From NCBI RefSeq assembly GCF_900312675.1, contig NZ_OMPC01000009.1, forward strand, positions 1,267,531 to 1,331,530: a DNA stretch of 64,000 nt, in the 5' to 3' direction. The notes under the pieces were generated by a model. It did not search any database. It had not been told where the DNA came from and saw nothing but the letters and a program-made list of their open reading frames with translations. Positions 10,502 to 20,231 of the stretch are shown in pieces; the first letter of the stretch is position 1; each line of letters opens with the position of its first letter. Source of the stretch: Aliivibrio sp. EL58. Its GTDB lineage: Bacteria > Pseudomonadota > Gammaproteobacteria > Enterobacterales > Vibrionaceae. The position numbers and the translations under genes were made by a program.

Positions 10502-12055
10502 TTATTCCCATTCGATTGTTGCTGGTGGCTTACCAGAAATGTCATAAACAACACGAGAAATGCCACTAACTTCATTAATAATACGGTTAGATACTTTACC
10601 TAGGAAATCGTATGGTAAATGTGCCCAATGCGCCGTCATAAAGTCAATCGTTTCTACTGCACGTAGAGAGACAACCCAATCATATTTACGACCATCGCCC
10701 ATAACACCAACTGAACGTACAGGTAAGAATACAGTGAATGCTTGAGATACTTTGTGGTAAAGATCCGCATTGTGCAGCTCTTCAATGAAGATAGCATCAG
10801 CACGACGTAATAAGTCACAGTACTCTTTTTTAATCTCACCAAGAACACGAACGCCTAAACCAGGTCCAGGGAACGGGTGGCGATAAAGCATATTGTATGG
10901 AAGACCTAATTCTAAACCGATCTTACGTACTTCATCTTTAAACAGTTCACGTAATGGCTCAACAAGACCCATTTCCATGTCATCAGGAAGACCACCAACG
11001 TTGTGGTGAGACTTGATAACGTGCGCTTTACCGGTTTTAGATGCGGCTGACTCGATAACATCTGGGTAGATAGTACCTTGAGCTAGCCACTTAGCATTTG
11101 ATAATTTCTTCGACTCTTCATCAAAAATATCAACAAATACGTGGCCAATGATCTTACGTTTTGCTTCAGGATCTGATTCACCACCAAGCGCCGCTAAGAA
11201 ACGCTCTTCAGCTTCAACATGAATGATCTTAAGACCAAAACCTTCACTAAACATTTCCATAACTTGTTCAGCTTCATTTAAACGAAGTAAACCGTTATCA
11301 ACAAATACACATGTTAGCTTATCGCCAATTGCACGGTGAGCAAGCATAGCAACGACTGATGAATCAACACCACCAGAAAGACCTAGAATGACTTCATCAT
11401 CACCGACTTGCTCTTTAATACGAGCAACAGCATCTTCAATAATCGATGCTGAAGTCCACAGACCTTCACAACCACATACATTAAGAACAAAGTTCTCAAG
11501 CATTTTAAGGCCGTTTTTAGTGTGTGTTACTTCTGGGTGGAATTGAACACCGTAATATTTTTTCTCTTCATTCGCCATTGCAGCGTAAGGACAAGTTTCT
11601 GTCTCTGCAATTTTCACGAAATCAGCTGGAATTTCAACAACTTTATCACCGTGGCTCATCCAAACATCTTGAGTTGCTTCAAGATCTTTAAATAGCGCAG
11701 ATTCACCTGTTACTTGTACTGCTGCATAACCAAATTCACGCTCAGTAGATGTTGCTACTTTACCGCCAAGTTGCTCTGCCATTGTTTGCATGCCGTAACA
11801 CACACCAAATACAGGAACACCAGAATCAAATACATATTGAGGAGCACGAGGAGAATTTTCTTCAGTCACACTTTCTGGACCGCCAGATAAGATGATGCCA
11901 TCTGGATTGAAATCACGGATGTCAGATTCTTCTACATCCCAGCTCCAAAGTTCACAGTAAACACCAATCTCACGGATACGACGCGCAACAAGCTGCGTGT
12001 ATTGAGAACCAAAATCTAAAATAAGAATGCGTTGATCGTGGATATTAGTCGTCAT
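10502..12055 (-). CDS. guaA: GMP synthase (glutamine-hydrolysing)
   Basis: Converts XMP to GMP with ATP and glutamine, final step of guanine nucleotide synthesis, cytosolic. N-terminal class I glutamine amidotransferase domain with the nucleophile Cys in FGVCYGM (about residue 84) and the His/Glu pair in FHPEVTHT (about 173-178). Next comes the ATP pyrophosphatase domain with the P-loop [10 protein letters not shown] (about 225-234), and a C-terminal dimerisation domain ending PATIEWE. Length 517 residues, close to E. coli (525). Downstream of guaB on the same strand, but 209 bases away with a palindromic element between. Confidence 0.98.
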   Translation of the reverse strand: MTTNIHDQRILILDFGSQYTQLVARRIREIGVYCELWSWDVEESDIRDFNPDGIILSGGPESVTEENSPRAPQYVFDSGVPVFGVCYGMQTMAEQLGGKVATSTEREFGYAAVQVTGESALFKDLEATQDVWMSHGDKVVEIPADFVKIAETETCPYAAMANEEKKYYGVQFHPEVTHTKNGLKMLENFVLNVCGCEGLWTSASIIEDAVARIKEQVGDDEVILGLSGGVDSSVVAMLAHRAIGDKLTCVFVDNGLLRLNEAEQVMEMFSEGFGLKIIHVEAEERFLAALGGESDPEAKRKIIGHVFVDIFDEESKKLSNAKWLAQGTIYPDVIESAASKTGKAHVIKSHHNVGGLPDDMEMGLVEPLRELFKDEVRKIGLELGLPYNMLYRHPFPGPGLGVRVLGEIKKEYCDLLRRADAIFIEELHNADLYHKVSQAFTVFLPVRSVGVMGDGRKYDWVVSLRAVETIDFMTAHWAHLPYDFLGKVSNRIINEVSGISRVVYDISGKPPATIEWE

Positions 12056-12154
12056 TAGTCTTTCTCAAAAAGTCATTTATTTAGTGTGGCTTCACTATAA
12101 AACCACACGCTTAAAATTGAATTTGGTACAAAGTCTTTTTCTTTATATTTCAAA

Positions 12155-12237
12155 GCAGAATCATTCGAGCTCTAGGAAAAGGTACGGAGTTTACAAATGT
12201 AAATGAGTACCTTTGACAACGAACCGGAAAATTCTGC
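12155..12237. repeat. Nested palindromic element between guaB and guaA
   Basis: Three nested inverted arms share one centre: GCAGAAT / ATTCTGC (12155-12161, 12231-12237), AAAGGTAC / GTACCTTT (12178-12185, 12207-12214) and TTTACA-AA-TGTAAA (12190-12203). The whole 83-base unit could fold into a long imperfect hairpin. It resembles a REP or MITE-like intergenic unit, but copy number cannot be judged from this window. There is no U-tract typical of a terminator. Confidence 0.6.
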
Positions 12238-12264
12238 AAAGAAAAATTAGCCTAGGCGCTTCTC

Positions 12265-13728
12265 TTAACCTAAACGATAATTTGGTGCTTCTTTCGTGAT
12301 CTGAACATCATGTACGTGTGATTCTTTCATGCCCGCACCAGAGATACGAACAAATTCAGCTTTAGTACGCATGTCTTCAATCGTTGCTGAACCTGTTAGG
12401 CCCATGCTTGAACGTAAACCACCCATTTGTTGGTGAACGATCTCTTTTAAACGACCTTTATAAGCGATACGACCTTCGATACCTTCAGGAACAAGTTTGT
12501 CCGCTGCGTTATCAGATTGGAAGTAACGGTCTGAAGAACCTTGAGACATAGCGCCAAGAGAGCCCATGCCACGGTAAGATTTGTATGAACGACCTTGATA
12601 AAGAATAACTTCACCCGGTGCTTCTTCTGTACCAGCAAACATTGAGCCAACCATGACACATGATGCGCCAGCGGCAATTGCTTTACAGATATCGCCAGAA
12701 TAACGGATACCGCCATCAGCGATTACAGGAATACCATGAGCGGTTGCAACTTCTGCTGCGTCTGAAATAGCGGTAATTTGAGGAACACCAACACCCGTAA
12801 CGATACGAGTAGTACAGATTGAACCTGGGCCGATTCCTACTTTAACTGCACTTACACCAGCATCGATTAATGCTTTAGCGCCTGCACCAGTAGCTACGTT
12901 ACCGCCAATGATTTGTAGATCAGGGAATGAAGCACGAGTTTCACGAATACGTTGTAAAACGCCTTCTGAATGACCGTGAGATGAATCGATAAGTAAAACA
13001 TCAACGCCTGCCTCAACAAGAGCAGCAACACGCTCTTCGTTACCAGCACCAGCGCCTACCGCTGCACCTACACGTAGACGACCACGTTCATCTTTACATG
13101 CATTTGGTTTACGTTCTGCTTTATGGAAGTCTTTTGCTGTGATCATACCGGTTAGTTGGAACTCATCGTTCACTACCAATACTTTCTCTACACGCGCTTC
13201 ATGCATTTTCTCTTGAACTTCTTCACGAGTTGCACCTTCTTTAACAGAAGCTAGGCGTGCTTTTGGCGTCATTACAACGTCAACTTTCTTAGATAAGTCT
13301 GTTACAAAACGAACATCACGACCAGTAATGATACCAACAAGTTCGTTAGTTTCAGTTACTACAGGGAAGCCAGCAAAACCGTGTTTTTCAGTCAGTTCTT
13401 TCACATCTTGGATAGTTGCGTCAGGACGAACGGTTACTGGAGCAGAGACAACGCCTGCTTCAAAGATTTTTACTAAGCGAACTTGTTCAGCTTGCTGTTC
13501 AATAGACATGTTCTTGTGGATAAAACCGATGCCACCCTCTTGCGCTAATGCAATAGCAAGGCGCGCTTCTGTCACTGTATCCATTGATGCTGAAATCATT
13601 GGGATATTTAGAGAGATAGTCTTCGTTAACTGAGTGCGAAGATCAGCGGTGTTAGGAAGAACTGTAGAGTGTGCTGGGACGAGTAAAACGTCATCGAAGG
13701 TTAAAGCTTCTTTTGCGATTCGTAGCAT
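12265..13728 (-). CDS. guaB: IMP dehydrogenase
   Basis: NAD-dependent oxidation of IMP to XMP, the committed step to GMP; cytosolic TIM barrel interrupted by a pair of CBS domains (about residues 90-205). The catalytic cysteine lies in [12 protein letters not shown] (about 305), and the mobile flap region ends with the [16 protein letters not shown] block. 487 residues. Start at 13728 chosen because the N-terminus [18 protein letters not shown] then matches E. coli GuaB; a TTG two codons upstream is the alternative. Transcribed with guaA, divergent from xseA. A PurR-like box overlaps its promoter. Confidence 0.98.
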   Translation of the reverse strand: MLRIAKEALTFDDVLLVPAHSTVLPNTADLRTQLTKTISLNIPMISASMDTVTEARLAIALAQEGGIGFIHKNMSIEQQAEQVRLVKIFEAGVVSAPVTVRPDATIQDVKELTEKHGFAGFPVVTETNELVGIITGRDVRFVTDLSKKVDVVMTPKARLASVKEGATREEVQEKMHEARVEKVLVVNDEFQLTGMITAKDFHKAERKPNACKDERGRLRVGAAVGAGAGNEERVAALVEAGVDVLLIDSSHGHSEGVLQRIRETRASFPDLQIIGGNVATGAGAKALIDAGVSAVKVGIGPGSICTTRIVTGVGVPQITAISDAAEVATAHGIPVIADGGIRYSGDICKAIAAGASCVMVGSMFAGTEEAPGEVILYQGRSYKSYRGMGSLGAMSQGSSDRYFQSDNAADKLVPEGIEGRIAYKGRLKEIVHQQMGGLRSSMGLTGSATIEDMRTKAEFVRISGAGMKESHVHDVQITKEAPNYRLG

Positions 13729-13820
13729 TTGCAATATCTCACAACATAAGTGTTTAAAGGAATAAATCCCACTTTATCGTTTCGCATAATAAAGTGTTTT
13801 GGATTTGATATTGCAGACGG

Positions 13821-13848
13821 ATTATACGCACAGCGCAATCGCTTGGCT
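13821..13848 (-). promoter_or_regulatory. guaB promoter -10 and PurR-like operator
   Basis: On the minus strand TATAAT (13821-13826) is a perfect -10. Just upstream, 13833-13848 matches the PurR operator consensus at 11 of 16 positions by my count, with the central GCAA-CG-TTG pattern kept. PurR control of guaBA is known in E. coli, so this is a plausible site; it is not proven here. Confidence 0.5.
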
Positions 13849-13869
13849 ACACATTTTTTTATTTTTAAT

Positions 13870-13897
13870 TTGCATTACCCCCCTTGATATGTATTAT
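13870..13897 (+). promoter_or_regulatory. Putative xseA promoter
   Basis: TTGCAT (13870-13875) and TATTAT (13892-13897) spaced by 16 bases, about 40 bases before the xseA start. Sigma-70-like by eye only. Confidence 0.4.
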
Positions 13898-13936
13898 ATT
13901 GCCGCTAATTCCTATACTCACGTCTAAGGCATTTAC

Positions 13937-15271
13937 ATGTCTCTCGATTCTAATCCTCGCATCTTTACAGTCTCTCGTCTTAACTCTGAAGTCCGCTTAT
14001 TATTAGAAAATGAGATGGGTATTGTTTGGCTTGTTGGCGAAATATCAAATCTAACCGTTCCAGTCTCTGGACACTGGTATCTCACCCTAAAAGACAGTCG
14101 CGCTCAAGTTAAATGTGCCATGTTTAAGGGCAATAACCGCCGCGTTACTTTTAAGCCACAAAACGGTAAACAAGTTCTTGTTAAAGCTCGCCTTTCTCTC
14201 TATGAACCTCGTGGTGACTATCAAATAATTATTGAGAGTATGCAACCAGAAGGTGACGGTCGGCTTCAACAAGAATTTGATCAGCTAAAAATGTCACTGG
14301 CTGCTGAAGGCCTATTCGCTCAAACCGCAAAAAAAGCATTACCAGAACAACCAAAACGTGTCGGTATCATTACCTCACAAACAGGCGCAGCCCTATTTGA
14401 TATCTTAAATGTATTAAAACGACGCGATCCTAACCTCCCAGTGGTTATCTACCCAACCTTAGTGCAAGGTGCCAACGCTGCAATCCAAATAGCGCAAGCC
14501 ATTGGTCGAGCAAACAGTCGTAATGAATGTGATATTTTAATCGTTGGACGTGGCGGCGGTTCATTAGAAGATCTTTGGTGTTTTAATGAAGAGATCGTTG
14601 CAAGAACGATTGCGGCAAGTGAGATCCCTATCGTCAGTGCTGTTGGTCATGAGATCGATATTACTATTGCCGATTTTGTTGCTGATGTAAGAGCACCAAC
14701 GCCTTCTGCTGCTGCCGAATTAGTGAGCCGAGATTTATCTTCTCAACTGCAAATCGTAACGCATCAGAAACGCCGTTTAAATAGTGCAATGGATCGCTAT
14801 TTAGCAGGGCAACAACGTCAATTATCAGCACTTCAACATCGTCTTGAAAAACAGCATCCACAAATGCAGTTAAACAGTCAAAGCCAGAAGCTAGATGACC
14901 TAAATCAACGTTTAATGACGTATATGCAGCAACGCCTGCAGCGTCATCAGCATAAAATTGAAAATCTGACTTTACGTTTAAGCAACCTATCACCTGCAAA
15001 AAAAGTCTCTCAAGATAAGTTACGTATTGAAGAGTTAAAACGTCGCTTATTAGATTCAATGGATAGAAACCTACTCATGCAACGTCATCAATTAGCATTG
15101 GCCGCTGAGAAACTAGATACCGTCAGCCCATTAGCGACATTACAGCGTGGCTACTCCATTACTCGTAATAAGAAAGGGGCTGTTGTCACATCAACAAAAC
15201 AAGTAGAAGCTGGTGAGAACATAACCACTCGCTTTGTCGATGGTGAAATTACATCTACCGTAATTAACTAA
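13937..15271 (+). CDS. xseA: Exodeoxyribonuclease VII large subunit
   Basis: Large subunit of the single-strand-specific exonuclease VII, which acts with several XseB small subunits in mismatch and damage repair. N-terminal OB fold (about 20-105, with WLVGEISNL and GHWYLTLKD), a central catalytic domain with [17 protein letters not shown] and the [16 protein letters not shown] block, then a long coiled-coil arm (about 275-400) and the C-terminal RGYSITRN segment. 444 residues, as in E. coli. Divergent from guaB and overlaps the convergent zinc-ribbon gene by eight bases. Confidence 0.97.
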   Translation: MSLDSNPRIFTVSRLNSEVRLLLENEMGIVWLVGEISNLTVPVSGHWYLTLKDSRAQVKCAMFKGNNRRVTFKPQNGKQVLVKARLSLYEPRGDYQIIIESMQPEGDGRLQQEFDQLKMSLAAEGLFAQTAKKALPEQPKRVGIITSQTGAALFDILNVLKRRDPNLPVVIYPTLVQGANAAIQIAQAIGRANSRNECDILIVGRGGGSLEDLWCFNEEIVARTIAASEIPIVSAVGHEIDITIADFVADVRAPTPSAAAELVSRDLSSQLQIVTHQKRRLNSAMDRYLAGQQRQLSALQHRLEKQHPQMQLNSQSQKLDDLNQRLMTYMQQRLQRHQHKIENLTLRLSNLSPAKKVSQDKLRIEELKRRLLDSMDRNLLMQRHQLALAAEKLDTVSPLATLQRGYSITRNKKGAVVTSTKQVEAGENITTRFVDGEITSTVIN

Positions 15272-15497
15272 GACTTGTTTCTACAAATTCTGTTTTGGCA
15301 CGAGATTTTGATTTCAACTCATTACAATCATGACAAAAATAGCTTGGTGCACCACACGCATTAAGCTTTTCCATCTCTTTACTGCAATCTGGGCAATAAG
15401 CCACTTTTTTAAAATCGACCTGACAAAAATCACAATGATATCCTTCTCTCTGCCAGCGTAATTCAGACTGACATTTAGGACATTCGTTTGTTTGCAT
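15264..15497 (-). CDS. yfgJ: YfgJ-like double zinc-ribbon protein
   Basis: 77-residue protein with four CxxC pairs (CPKC, CDFC, CPDC, CHDC), so two zinc ribbons are likely, followed by a short basic tail. Similar in pattern and location to E. coli YfgJ, which lies between xseA and der; function unknown. Tail-to-tail overlap of eight bases with xseA. The ATG at 15497 is preceded by AAGGAAAAGACG, a strong ribosome binding site. Confidence 0.88.
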   Translation of the reverse strand: MQTNECPKCQSELRWQREGYHCDFCQVDFKKVAYCPDCSKEMEKLNACGAPSYFCHDCNELKSKSRAKTEFVETSLS

Positions 15498-15804
15498 CGT
15501 CTTTTCCTTCTTAATCTATTTCAAATAAAGACTGTGTCTCTGTACGCATCAAAAAGTGCAGATCTTCATGCTTATAGGGATCTGATCAGCGATCATGCCC
15601 TTTAAGAACATTTATATAACCACACCCCGAAAGCATTAGTTACATATCCTGTTTTTCAATTTTAAACGATATTAAATTTCAATTAACACCATTTAAAATA
15701 GAAGATCCAGCACATCAATCAGTATTTTACATATCCATTTCAGTCAAAAAAACGGAAATTACACAATATACAGAATAAGAGTTACATCTGATGTAATTTC
15801 AATT
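15498..15804. other. Intergenic region downstream of the AlaX-like gene
   Basis: About 305 AT-rich bases with no convincing gene. A 15-base palindrome, TTACATC-T-GATGTAA (15782-15796), lies just after the stop of the minus-strand AlaX-like gene and may be a weak terminator, although the U-tract is poor. A GATC-rich imperfect dyad lies near 15578-15602. Should also contain the yfgJ promoter. Confidence 0.45.
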
Positions 15805-16683
15805 TTAAGCTCGTTTACTTGAACGAGTTAACATCAATAGCTCTTGTTCACCTCGCGCTTTAAGTTGAACGTTAATCTCTTGATAATCTTTAAACGAAGA
15901 GACGTGAGTTCCACCACAAGGTAGTTTAGCTATTCCATCTATACCAAAATCTGCAATCCAGTAACGTGAATCAGTTAACGCTTTACCTTCACACTCGATA
16001 GAAACCTCATTTTCTAAGGCTAACCATACACTAATCTGTTGATTTACTTGCTCTTCAATTGAATCAAGCGCTGACATCATTTCTGCACTATTTAGCCCAC
16101 GCTTACGCAGTGTTTTACCTAAACGATAAACATCTTCACAATGGTCCTCTGTGACAAAACTGGTTTCTTGAGCGTAACTATTAAAGTTGTAGTGGCCTAG
16201 CTCATCTTTTCTATCTGCATCTTTACGCCAATAATTAGCATGAAGCACTTTATTTAAGGCTAAATAAGCAATATGCCCCGCGCTATGGCCACGACTTAAC
16301 GCATCTTGATATTCTTTATCAACCCGTAAGGTAACGATATTTTCTACTGATAAATCGACATTTTCAGATATTAAATGTGCAACCACAAACACCCATCCCG
16401 CTTCACCACGTTTAATTGGAATGTCTTTATCTATATATAATTCGCCGGTTGCCAGCTCAATCGCACCCGTTTGACAGGCAAGGATTGAACATTCATTGTC
16501 GCCGATTTGCACAGTCCCTTTATCATCTGGATGATCTGGCCAAATATGACTGACTGGATGAAAAGGCGTTTCTTTGGTTACAAACCACTTACCTTGTTCT
16601 GTTTCTTTAATCAGTTGAACAAGTGACGTGTGGTGCCATGTGTTATGGCAAAAAAGAATCTCTGTTGCAGATAATACGTTCAT
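15805..16683 (-). CDS. AlaX-like alanyl-tRNA editing / metal-dependent hydrolase
   Basis: Free-standing relative of the alanyl-tRNA synthetase editing domain, 292 residues. The zinc-site histidines appear in RGHSAGH (about residues 131-137), and the second motif PCGGTHV lies near 258-264. Such AlaX proteins hydrolyse Ser-tRNA(Ala) or Gly-tRNA(Ala) in the cytosol. The exact substrate is not readable, and some relatives are annotated only as metal-dependent hydrolases. It lies between der and the zinc-ribbon gene, where E. coli has no such gene. The 1-70 region is less conserved with the family in my reading. Confidence 0.75.
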   Translation of the reverse strand: MNVLSATEILFCHNTWHHTSLVQLIKETEQGKWFVTKETPFHPVSHIWPDHPDDKGTVQIGDNECSILACQTGAIELATGELYIDKDIPIKRGEAGWVFVVAHLISENVDLSVENIVTLRVDKEYQDALSRGHSAGHIAYLALNKVLHANYWRKDADRKDELGHYNFNSYAQETSFVTEDHCEDVYRLGKTLRKRGLNSAEMMSALDSIEEQVNQQISVWLALENEVSIECEGKALTDSRYWIADFGIDGIAKLPCGGTHVSSFKDYQEINVQLKARGEQELLMLTRSSKRA

Positions 16684-16694
16684 GATTTTTACCT

Positions 16695-16726
16695 AAAAAA
16701 AACGCCCAACAAGATGGGCGTTTTAT
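16695..16726 (-). terminator. Terminator of der
   Basis: AACGCCCA / TGGGCGTT stem, followed on the minus strand by a run of eight T. It lies in the 74 bases between der and the AlaX-like gene. Confidence 0.88.
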
Positions 16727-16757
16727 TATTCAATATGTATAAATAAAGTAATTACGA

Positions 16758-18260
16758 TTATTTTTTATGACGGTTTTTCACTGCGCCAACTAGACGCTTA
16801 CGTTGACGCTCTTGAGATAGAGTCAACTTGCCACCGCGATCTTCAAATGGGTTTTCACTATTCTGGAATTGAATACGAATAGGTGTACCCATAATTTCTA
16901 ATGATTTACGGAAGTAGTTCATTAAGAAACGTTTGTAAGAAGAAGGCAGTTCTTTTACTTGGTTACCGTGAATAACGATAAGCGGTGGGTTATAACCACC
17001 TGCGTGAGCATATTTCAGTTTCACACGACGGCCACGAACCATTGGTGGTTGGTGATCATCTTGAGCCATCTTCATGATACGAGTAAGAACAGATGTACCT
17101 ACACGCTTAGTCGCTGATACATAAGCTTCTTGTACTGATTCATATAAATGACCAACACCTGTGCCATGTAGAGCAGAGATGAAGTGAAGACGAGCAAAGT
17201 CAACAAAGCCTAGACGACGATCTAGCTCAGATTTCACTTTCTCTTTAACTTCATTATCAAGACCATCCCACTTATTCACAGCAATAACTAATGAACGACC
17301 CGCGTTCAATGCAAAGCCTAATAAGCTTAGATCTTGATCTGAGATGTTTTCACGAGCATCGATAACAAGTAATACTACGTTCGCATCTTCAACCGCTTTC
17401 AATGTCTTGATTACAGAGAATTTCTCAACCGTTTCATTGATACGACCACGGCGACGAACACCAGCTGTATCAATAAGTACGTATTCTTGACCTTCACGTT
17501 CCATTGGAATGTAAATAGAGTCACGAGTTGTACCAGGCATATCGTAAACAACCACACGCTCTTCACCTAAAATACGGTTAATTAGCGTTGATTTACCTAC
17601 GTTAGGACGACCGATAATCGCAAGTTTGATTGGTTGATCTTGAAGACGAGAGAAATCATTTTCTGCGTCTTCTTCTGTGCGTTCTTTTTCTTCTTCTTCG
17701 AAATCTTCAAATTCAGTAAGATCCATGATCTCACCATTTTCATCTTTCAAAGATTCTTCAATTAGCTCTTCCATGAAAGGAGCAAGCGCTAATTCAAGTA
17801 GAGACGTTACACCACGGCCATGTGAAGCGGCAATTTGATAAACTTTGTTCATCCCTAATTGCCAAAACTCAGCACTTGCCGCATCAGCATCAATACCATC
17901 GATCTTATTTACTACTAAGAACGTTGGCTTTTCACGTGAACGTAAGTGTTTTGCAATCGCTTCATCAGATGATGTTAAACCAGCACGGCCATCAACCATA
18001 AATAACACAACATCAGCTTCTTCAATCGCAGCTAATGACTGTTCTGCCATTTTAGTTTCTACACCTTCTTCAGTTCCATCAATACCGCCGGTATCGATCA
18101 AAATGAATTCAAGCTCTTCTAACTTAGCACGGCCGTATTTACGGTCACGAGTTAAGCCTGGAAAGTCAGCAACTAATGCATCCCTTGTACGCGTAACACG
18201 GTTAAACAGCGTCGATTTACCAACATTTGGACGCCCTACCAGAGCAACAACAGGAATCAT
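16758..18260 (-). CDS. der: GTPase Der (EngA), 50S ribosome assembly
   Basis: Essential GTPase with two tandem G domains acting in 50S subunit maturation. P-loops GRPNVGKS occur twice (about residues 8-15 and 214-221), with DTGG/DTAG switch motifs and NKWD/NKID base-recognition motifs. A very acidic linker rich in Glu and Asp joins the domains (about 175-205). The C-terminal KH-like domain ends in a basic tail ([13 protein letters not shown]). 500 residues, typical of gammaproteobacteria. It is separated from bamB by a terminator and an inverted repeat, so it probably has its own promoter. Confidence 0.98.
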   Translation of the reverse strand: MIPVVALVGRPNVGKSTLFNRVTRTRDALVADFPGLTRDRKYGRAKLEELEFILIDTGGIDGTEEGVETKMAEQSLAAIEEADVVLFMVDGRAGLTSSDEAIAKHLRSREKPTFLVVNKIDGIDADAASAEFWQLGMNKVYQIAASHGRGVTSLLELALAPFMEELIEESLKDENGEIMDLTEFEDFEEEEKERTEEDAENDFSRLQDQPIKLAIIGRPNVGKSTLINRILGEERVVVYDMPGTTRDSIYIPMEREGQEYVLIDTAGVRRRGRINETVEKFSVIKTLKAVEDANVVLLVIDARENISDQDLSLLGFALNAGRSLVIAVNKWDGLDNEVKEKVKSELDRRLGFVDFARLHFISALHGTGVGHLYESVQEAYVSATKRVGTSVLTRIMKMAQDDHQPPMVRGRRVKLKYAHAGGYNPPLIVIHGNQVKELPSSYKRFLMNYFRKSLEIMGTPIRIQFQNSENPFEDRGGKLTLSQERQRKRLVGAVKNRHKK

Positions 18261-18302
18261 ATATACCTCTTAATTTAATCATAGGCATAGCGCGAGCTAA
18301 TA

Positions 18303-18357
18303 CCAATTTGATGATAGTTTTTTTAATATGAACGGATAAAAACCATCACCAAATTGG
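18303..18357. repeat. 20-bp inverted repeat upstream of der
   Basis: Arms at 18303-18322 and 18338-18357 are 20 bases long and complementary apart from two positions, around a 15-base centre. The ends read CCAATTTG and CAAATTGG. It lies between der and the bamB terminator and has no U-tract of its own. It looks like a small mobile or REP-type palindrome; copy number elsewhere is unknown. Confidence 0.65.
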
Positions 18358-18383
18358 ATTATCTTTCACTATCTAAAAACAAT

Positions 18384-18416
18384 AAAAGGCCCCAAAGTCA
18401 AAAGGACTTGGAGCCA
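18384..18416 (-). terminator. Terminator after bamB
   Basis: GGC-CCAAAGTC / GACTTGG-GCC imperfect stem; read on the minus strand it is followed by TTTTATTG. Ends the pilW-rodZ-ispG-hisS-yfgM-bamB run. Confidence 0.75.
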
Positions 18417-18440
18417 ATTCACAATTATAGCAAATAAAAC

Positions 18441-19598
18441 TTATTTAATTCGCATTTTTTTGATATCGCCTTCGCGAGTGACAATTAAAAAGCCATCTTC
18501 AACAATAATTGGGGATACAGCGATACCATCACTGTCGATCTCTTGTTGAGAAACGAACAGTCCAGTATCTCTATCTAACCAATGTAGATAACCTTCACTG
18601 TCAGCTAAAACGATATAATTATCAATAATCATCGGTGATGTCAGCTGACGGTATTCAAGCTCTTCATTGTTCCAAAGCTCAGTACCACTTCGAGCATCTA
18701 CTGCCACAACGTGATCTTTCTCTGTTACTAAGAAAAGACGTTTACCATCTGATGACATATTTATCGCTGATGAGTAATTGCGCTTCCATGCTGGTTGCCC
18801 AGTACGAAGTTCCAATGCAATTAGCTGACCATTATAACCAATGGTATATAATCGCCCACCTAAAATAAGCGGAGACGCATCAACATCAACTAAACGATCA
18901 ATTTCAGTTGCGCCTTTTGGTGTACCTACTGGTTGCTGCCATAACAGTTGACCTTTAGAGATCAATGCAGCGGCTAAACGACCGTTAGACATACCCCAGA
19001 ACACACCACCAGAAATACTAACTGGCGCACTGTCACCACGTAGGGTTAAGTTAGGCACTTCACTGTTGATCTGCCATTTCTCATCGCCTGTCTCAGCATC
19101 AAAAGCAATTAATGCACCGCGACTCGTATGAATAATGACATAACCTTCATCTGCTAATGGTTTAGCAAGTACTTCACCATCTACATTTTTACGCCATAAC
19201 TCTTCCCCAGTTTCAGCATCAAGAGTGATTATCTCACCATTTTCTGAACCGATGAAGACTTTGCCATAAGTCAGAGTTAAACCGCCAGATAAACGAGCGG
19301 TATCATCTTGCTCTAAATCTTTTTCCCAAATGGTTTTTCCATTTTCAGGATCAAGCGCTTTAACAAGACCATCTCGACTTGCAACATAAACTTTTTGATA
19401 AGCATACACTGGCGTTAAGCGAGAAAAATAATGCCCAACACCATCGCCAATTGAACTTGTCCATTCCGTTGTTGGTTCAAATTGATTTTGAACTACAGGA
19501 ACCGGTGCCATTACGATTGTATCTTCTTCGCTCGCACAGCCAAAAAGCATGGAGAAACCAAAGGTACATAATGCCGCTTTTTTTAACACCTTACGCAT
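18441..19598 (-). CDS. bamB: Outer membrane protein assembly lipoprotein BamB
   Basis: Periplasm-facing outer membrane lipoprotein of the BAM complex, which binds BamA and helps fold beta-barrel proteins. Signal peptide with lipobox LFGC (lipidated Cys about residue 21), then an eight-bladed PQQ-like beta propeller with repeated AxDxxTGxxxW elements such as LDPENGKTIWEKD, LDAETGEELWRK and FDAETGDEKWQ. 385 residues, normal length. Ten bases downstream of yfgM, last gene of the operon. Confidence 0.97.
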   Translation of the reverse strand: MRKVLKKAALCTFGFSMLFGCASEEDTIVMAPVPVVQNQFEPTTEWTSSIGDGVGHYFSRLTPVYAYQKVYVASRDGLVKALDPENGKTIWEKDLEQDDTARLSGGLTLTYGKVFIGSENGEIITLDAETGEELWRKNVDGEVLAKPLADEGYVIIHTSRGALIAFDAETGDEKWQINSEVPNLTLRGDSAPVSISGGVFWGMSNGRLAAALISKGQLLWQQPVGTPKGATEIDRLVDVDASPLILGGRLYTIGYNGQLIALELRTGQPAWKRNYSSAINMSSDGKRLFLVTEKDHVVAVDARSGTELWNNEELEYRQLTSPMIIDNYIVLADSEGYLHWLDRDTGLFVSQQEIDSDGIAVSPIIVEDGFLIVTREGDIKKMRIK

Positions 19599-19608
19599 TC
19601 AGTTGTCC

Positions 19609-20220
19609 TTACTCTGCTAAGTCATCCAGTTTCATTTGAACTGCTTGGTTCATACCAGCTTGTAGTGCTTCTGTATAAGCAGAACGAGCCGTTGCTACAT
19701 CACCTTGACGAAGAGCAATATCACCTTTTAACTCAGCAACACGAGCAGCCCAGCTCGCAGGCTTAACACCCGCTAATGTCGCTAATGCTAGATCAAACTG
19801 TGCTTGTTCTGTTTGAATTCGAGCAGCACGCACTTGAGCCGTAGCAATTAATGACTCGTCTTTGCTGTTGCTTGCAATCCAGTTTAATTGCTCAAGAGCC
19901 GCATCCAGTTGGCCTGCTTCTACTTGTACTTTTGCTAACTGAAGGGCAGCAAGAACTGCATACTCACTGCTTGCATTTGCGCTAATAAACGCCTGAGTCG
20001 ATTCAGCCGCTTCTGCACCAGACGCTTGTAAAGCCGTTAGTGTTTTCTCATAAGACATTGAAGCGATATCTTTCGCTTCAACTTGTGCTGATTGGTAATA
20101 TTTCCAGCCTAAAATAGCTCCTATACCAACAACGCCACCAACAACGACTGCCTTGCCATTTTCTTTCCACCAACTTTTAATGGCTTCAACTTGTTGTTCT
20201 TCAGTTTCGTAGGCTTCCAC
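19609..20220 (-). CDS. yfgM: YfgM, ancillary SecYEG translocon / periplasmic chaperone protein
   Basis: Inner-membrane protein with one N-terminal transmembrane segment (about 22-41, VVVGGVVGIGAILGWKYY) and a periplasmic TPR-like domain. E. coli YfgM binds SecYEG and PpiD and contributes to handling of envelope proteins. 203 residues. The start is GTG at 20220, with AGGATAGGA just upstream. Eleven bases after hisS and ten before bamB, so co-transcribed. Confidence 0.93.
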   Translation of the reverse strand: MEAYETEEQQVEAIKSWWKENGKAVVVGGVVGIGAILGWKYYQSAQVEAKDIASMSYEKTLTALQASGAEAAESTQAFISANASSEYAVLAALQLAKVQVEAGQLDAALEQLNWIASNSKDESLIATAQVRAARIQTEQAQFDLALATLAGVKPASWAARVAELKGDIALRQGDVATARSAYTEALQAGMNQAVQMKLDDLAE

Positions 20221-20231
20221 GTCCTATCCTC

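Noticed and set aside
12447..12716. 89-residue open frame within guaB
   Set aside because: Same-strand, shifted frame wholly inside guaB, with no ribosome binding site or recognisable family.
14664..15059. 131-residue open frame antisense to xseA
   Set aside because: Mirror of the xseA coiled-coil coding sequence; no independent support.
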